From positions 1 to 5,572 of the forward strand of contig VBLD01000171.1 in the NCBI GenBank assembly GCA_005879205.1: a DNA stretch of 5,572 bases, read 5' to 3'. Below the pieces are notes generated by a model. That model was not told the DNA's origin, ran no database searches, and worked only from the letters and a program-made list of their open reading frames with translations. This document shows, one piece after another, positions 5,416 through 5,572 of this stretch. The translations under genes and the position numbers were made by a program. The DNA is from Deltaproteobacteria bacterium. Lineage in GTDB: Bacteria; Desulfobacterota; Binatia; DP-6. The first letter of the stretch is position 1. Each line of letters begins with the position of its first letter.

Positions 5416-5445
5416 AGGCTACGCTTCGCCGCCCGGCGGTGGCAA
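5416..5445 (-). promoter_or_regulatory. Candidate promoter of the crotonase gene
   Basis: Minus strand TTGCCA (5445-5440), 18-nt spacer, TAGCCT (5421-5416). The -35 is good (five of six), the -10 weak (three of six). Transcription would begin at about 5409, one base before ATG 5408. A perfect palindrome lies 3 nt upstream of the -35, well placed for a regulator. Confidence 0.35.
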
Positions 5446-5448
5446 GCA

Positions 5449-5460
5449 CCGTACGTACGG
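5449..5460. promoter_or_regulatory. Perfect 12-bp palindrome, candidate operator
   Basis: CCGTACGTACGG equals its own reverse complement. It lies 40 bp upstream of the crotonase ATG and 3 bp upstream of its putative -35. TetR-family dimers often bind such sites in front of acyl-CoA genes, but which protein would bind here is not shown by the sequence. Confidence 0.5.
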
Positions 5461-5561
5461 CTACGAAGCGCGCGTGGGGCGCGGAGATCGAGCCGGGACG
5501 CCGCGCACGGACGTCGCCGGCCGGGCGCGTGCTTCGCGCATCGACGAAGCGTCGCGCAGTC

Positions 5562-5568
5562 GGAGGAG
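5562..5568 (+). promoter_or_regulatory. Shine-Dalgarno sequence pointing off the right edge
   Basis: GGAGGAG, close to a perfect anti-16S match, stands 4 bases before the window end on the plus strand. A start codon just past position 5572 would be at ideal spacing, implying a gene divergent from the crotonase gene. No part of that gene is visible. Confidence 0.4.
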
Positions 5569-5572
5569 CCAG

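Larger units (their letters stand above)
5409..5572. other. Non-coding region upstream of the crotonase gene, probably divergent
   Basis: 164 bases with no coding frame I can support. It holds the crotonase promoter candidate, a 12-bp palindrome, and the heptamer CGAAGCG in both orientations: inverted at 5422-5428, direct at 5464-5470 and 5545-5551. The first pair flanks the palindrome. A small hairpin CGACG-AAG-CGTCG is at 5542-5554 and a strong ribosome-binding sequence is at the right edge. Confidence 0.5.

Noticed and set aside
5542..5554. Hairpin CGACG-AAG-CGTCG as an intrinsic terminator
   Set aside because: The stem is short, no T run follows on either strand, and it sits just before a likely ribosome-binding site, where a terminator makes little sense.

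Overview
The window is 5.6 kb of strongly GC-rich, densely coding bacterial DNA. It contains seven complete genes and one partial gene, most intergenic gaps are under 110 bp, and the four plus-strand genes lie in two separate blocks. High GC, an outer-membrane protein with a Sec signal peptide, GTG starts, and an acyl-CoA (crotonase) gene point to a Gram-negative chromosome. A deltaproteobacteria-like or Candidatus Binatota-type soil/aquatic lineage is my best guess, at low confidence; no rRNA or marker gene confirms it. I see no mobile element, CRISPR array, tRNA or sign of recent transfer.

Layout from left to right. (1) On the minus strand, read from 1683 down to 1, are a rhomboid intramembrane protease, a TetR/AcrR regulator 34 bp behind it, a GC hairpin with a short T run, and the first 117 codons of an exported, probably outer-membrane beta-barrel protein (DUF1302-like). 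(2) Divergent from the rhomboid gene, the plus-strand block 1816-2952 holds a PGPGW-type small membrane protein, an overlapping TFIIB-type zinc-ribbon protein, and riboflavin synthase (ribE). The block has a good sigma70-like promoter at 1744-1773 and reads as one operon. (3) Tail to tail with ribE (4 bp between stops) is a minus-strand ABC1/UbiB-family atypical kinase. (4) Divergent from the kinase is a 62-residue orphan protein on the plus strand. (5) Tail to tail with that is a minus-strand crotonase-superfamily protein. (6) The right edge is a 164-bp non-coding region with a perfect 12-bp palindrome and a strong ribosome-binding sequence pointing right, suggesting a divergent gene just outside the window.

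The genes do not form one obvious pathway. The possible functional links are the TetR regulator with the exported protein it precedes, and ribE sitting in an unusual operon instead of a rib cluster. The points most worth a second look are: several first-in-unit genes whose -35-like hexamers lie 35-38 nt before the start codon, as in leaderless transcripts; a Gly-to-Cys change in the kinase's signature KxGQ motif; and a crotonase active site that lacks both hydratase glutamates but keeps the isomerase-type acid. I found no convincing new multi-gene system.
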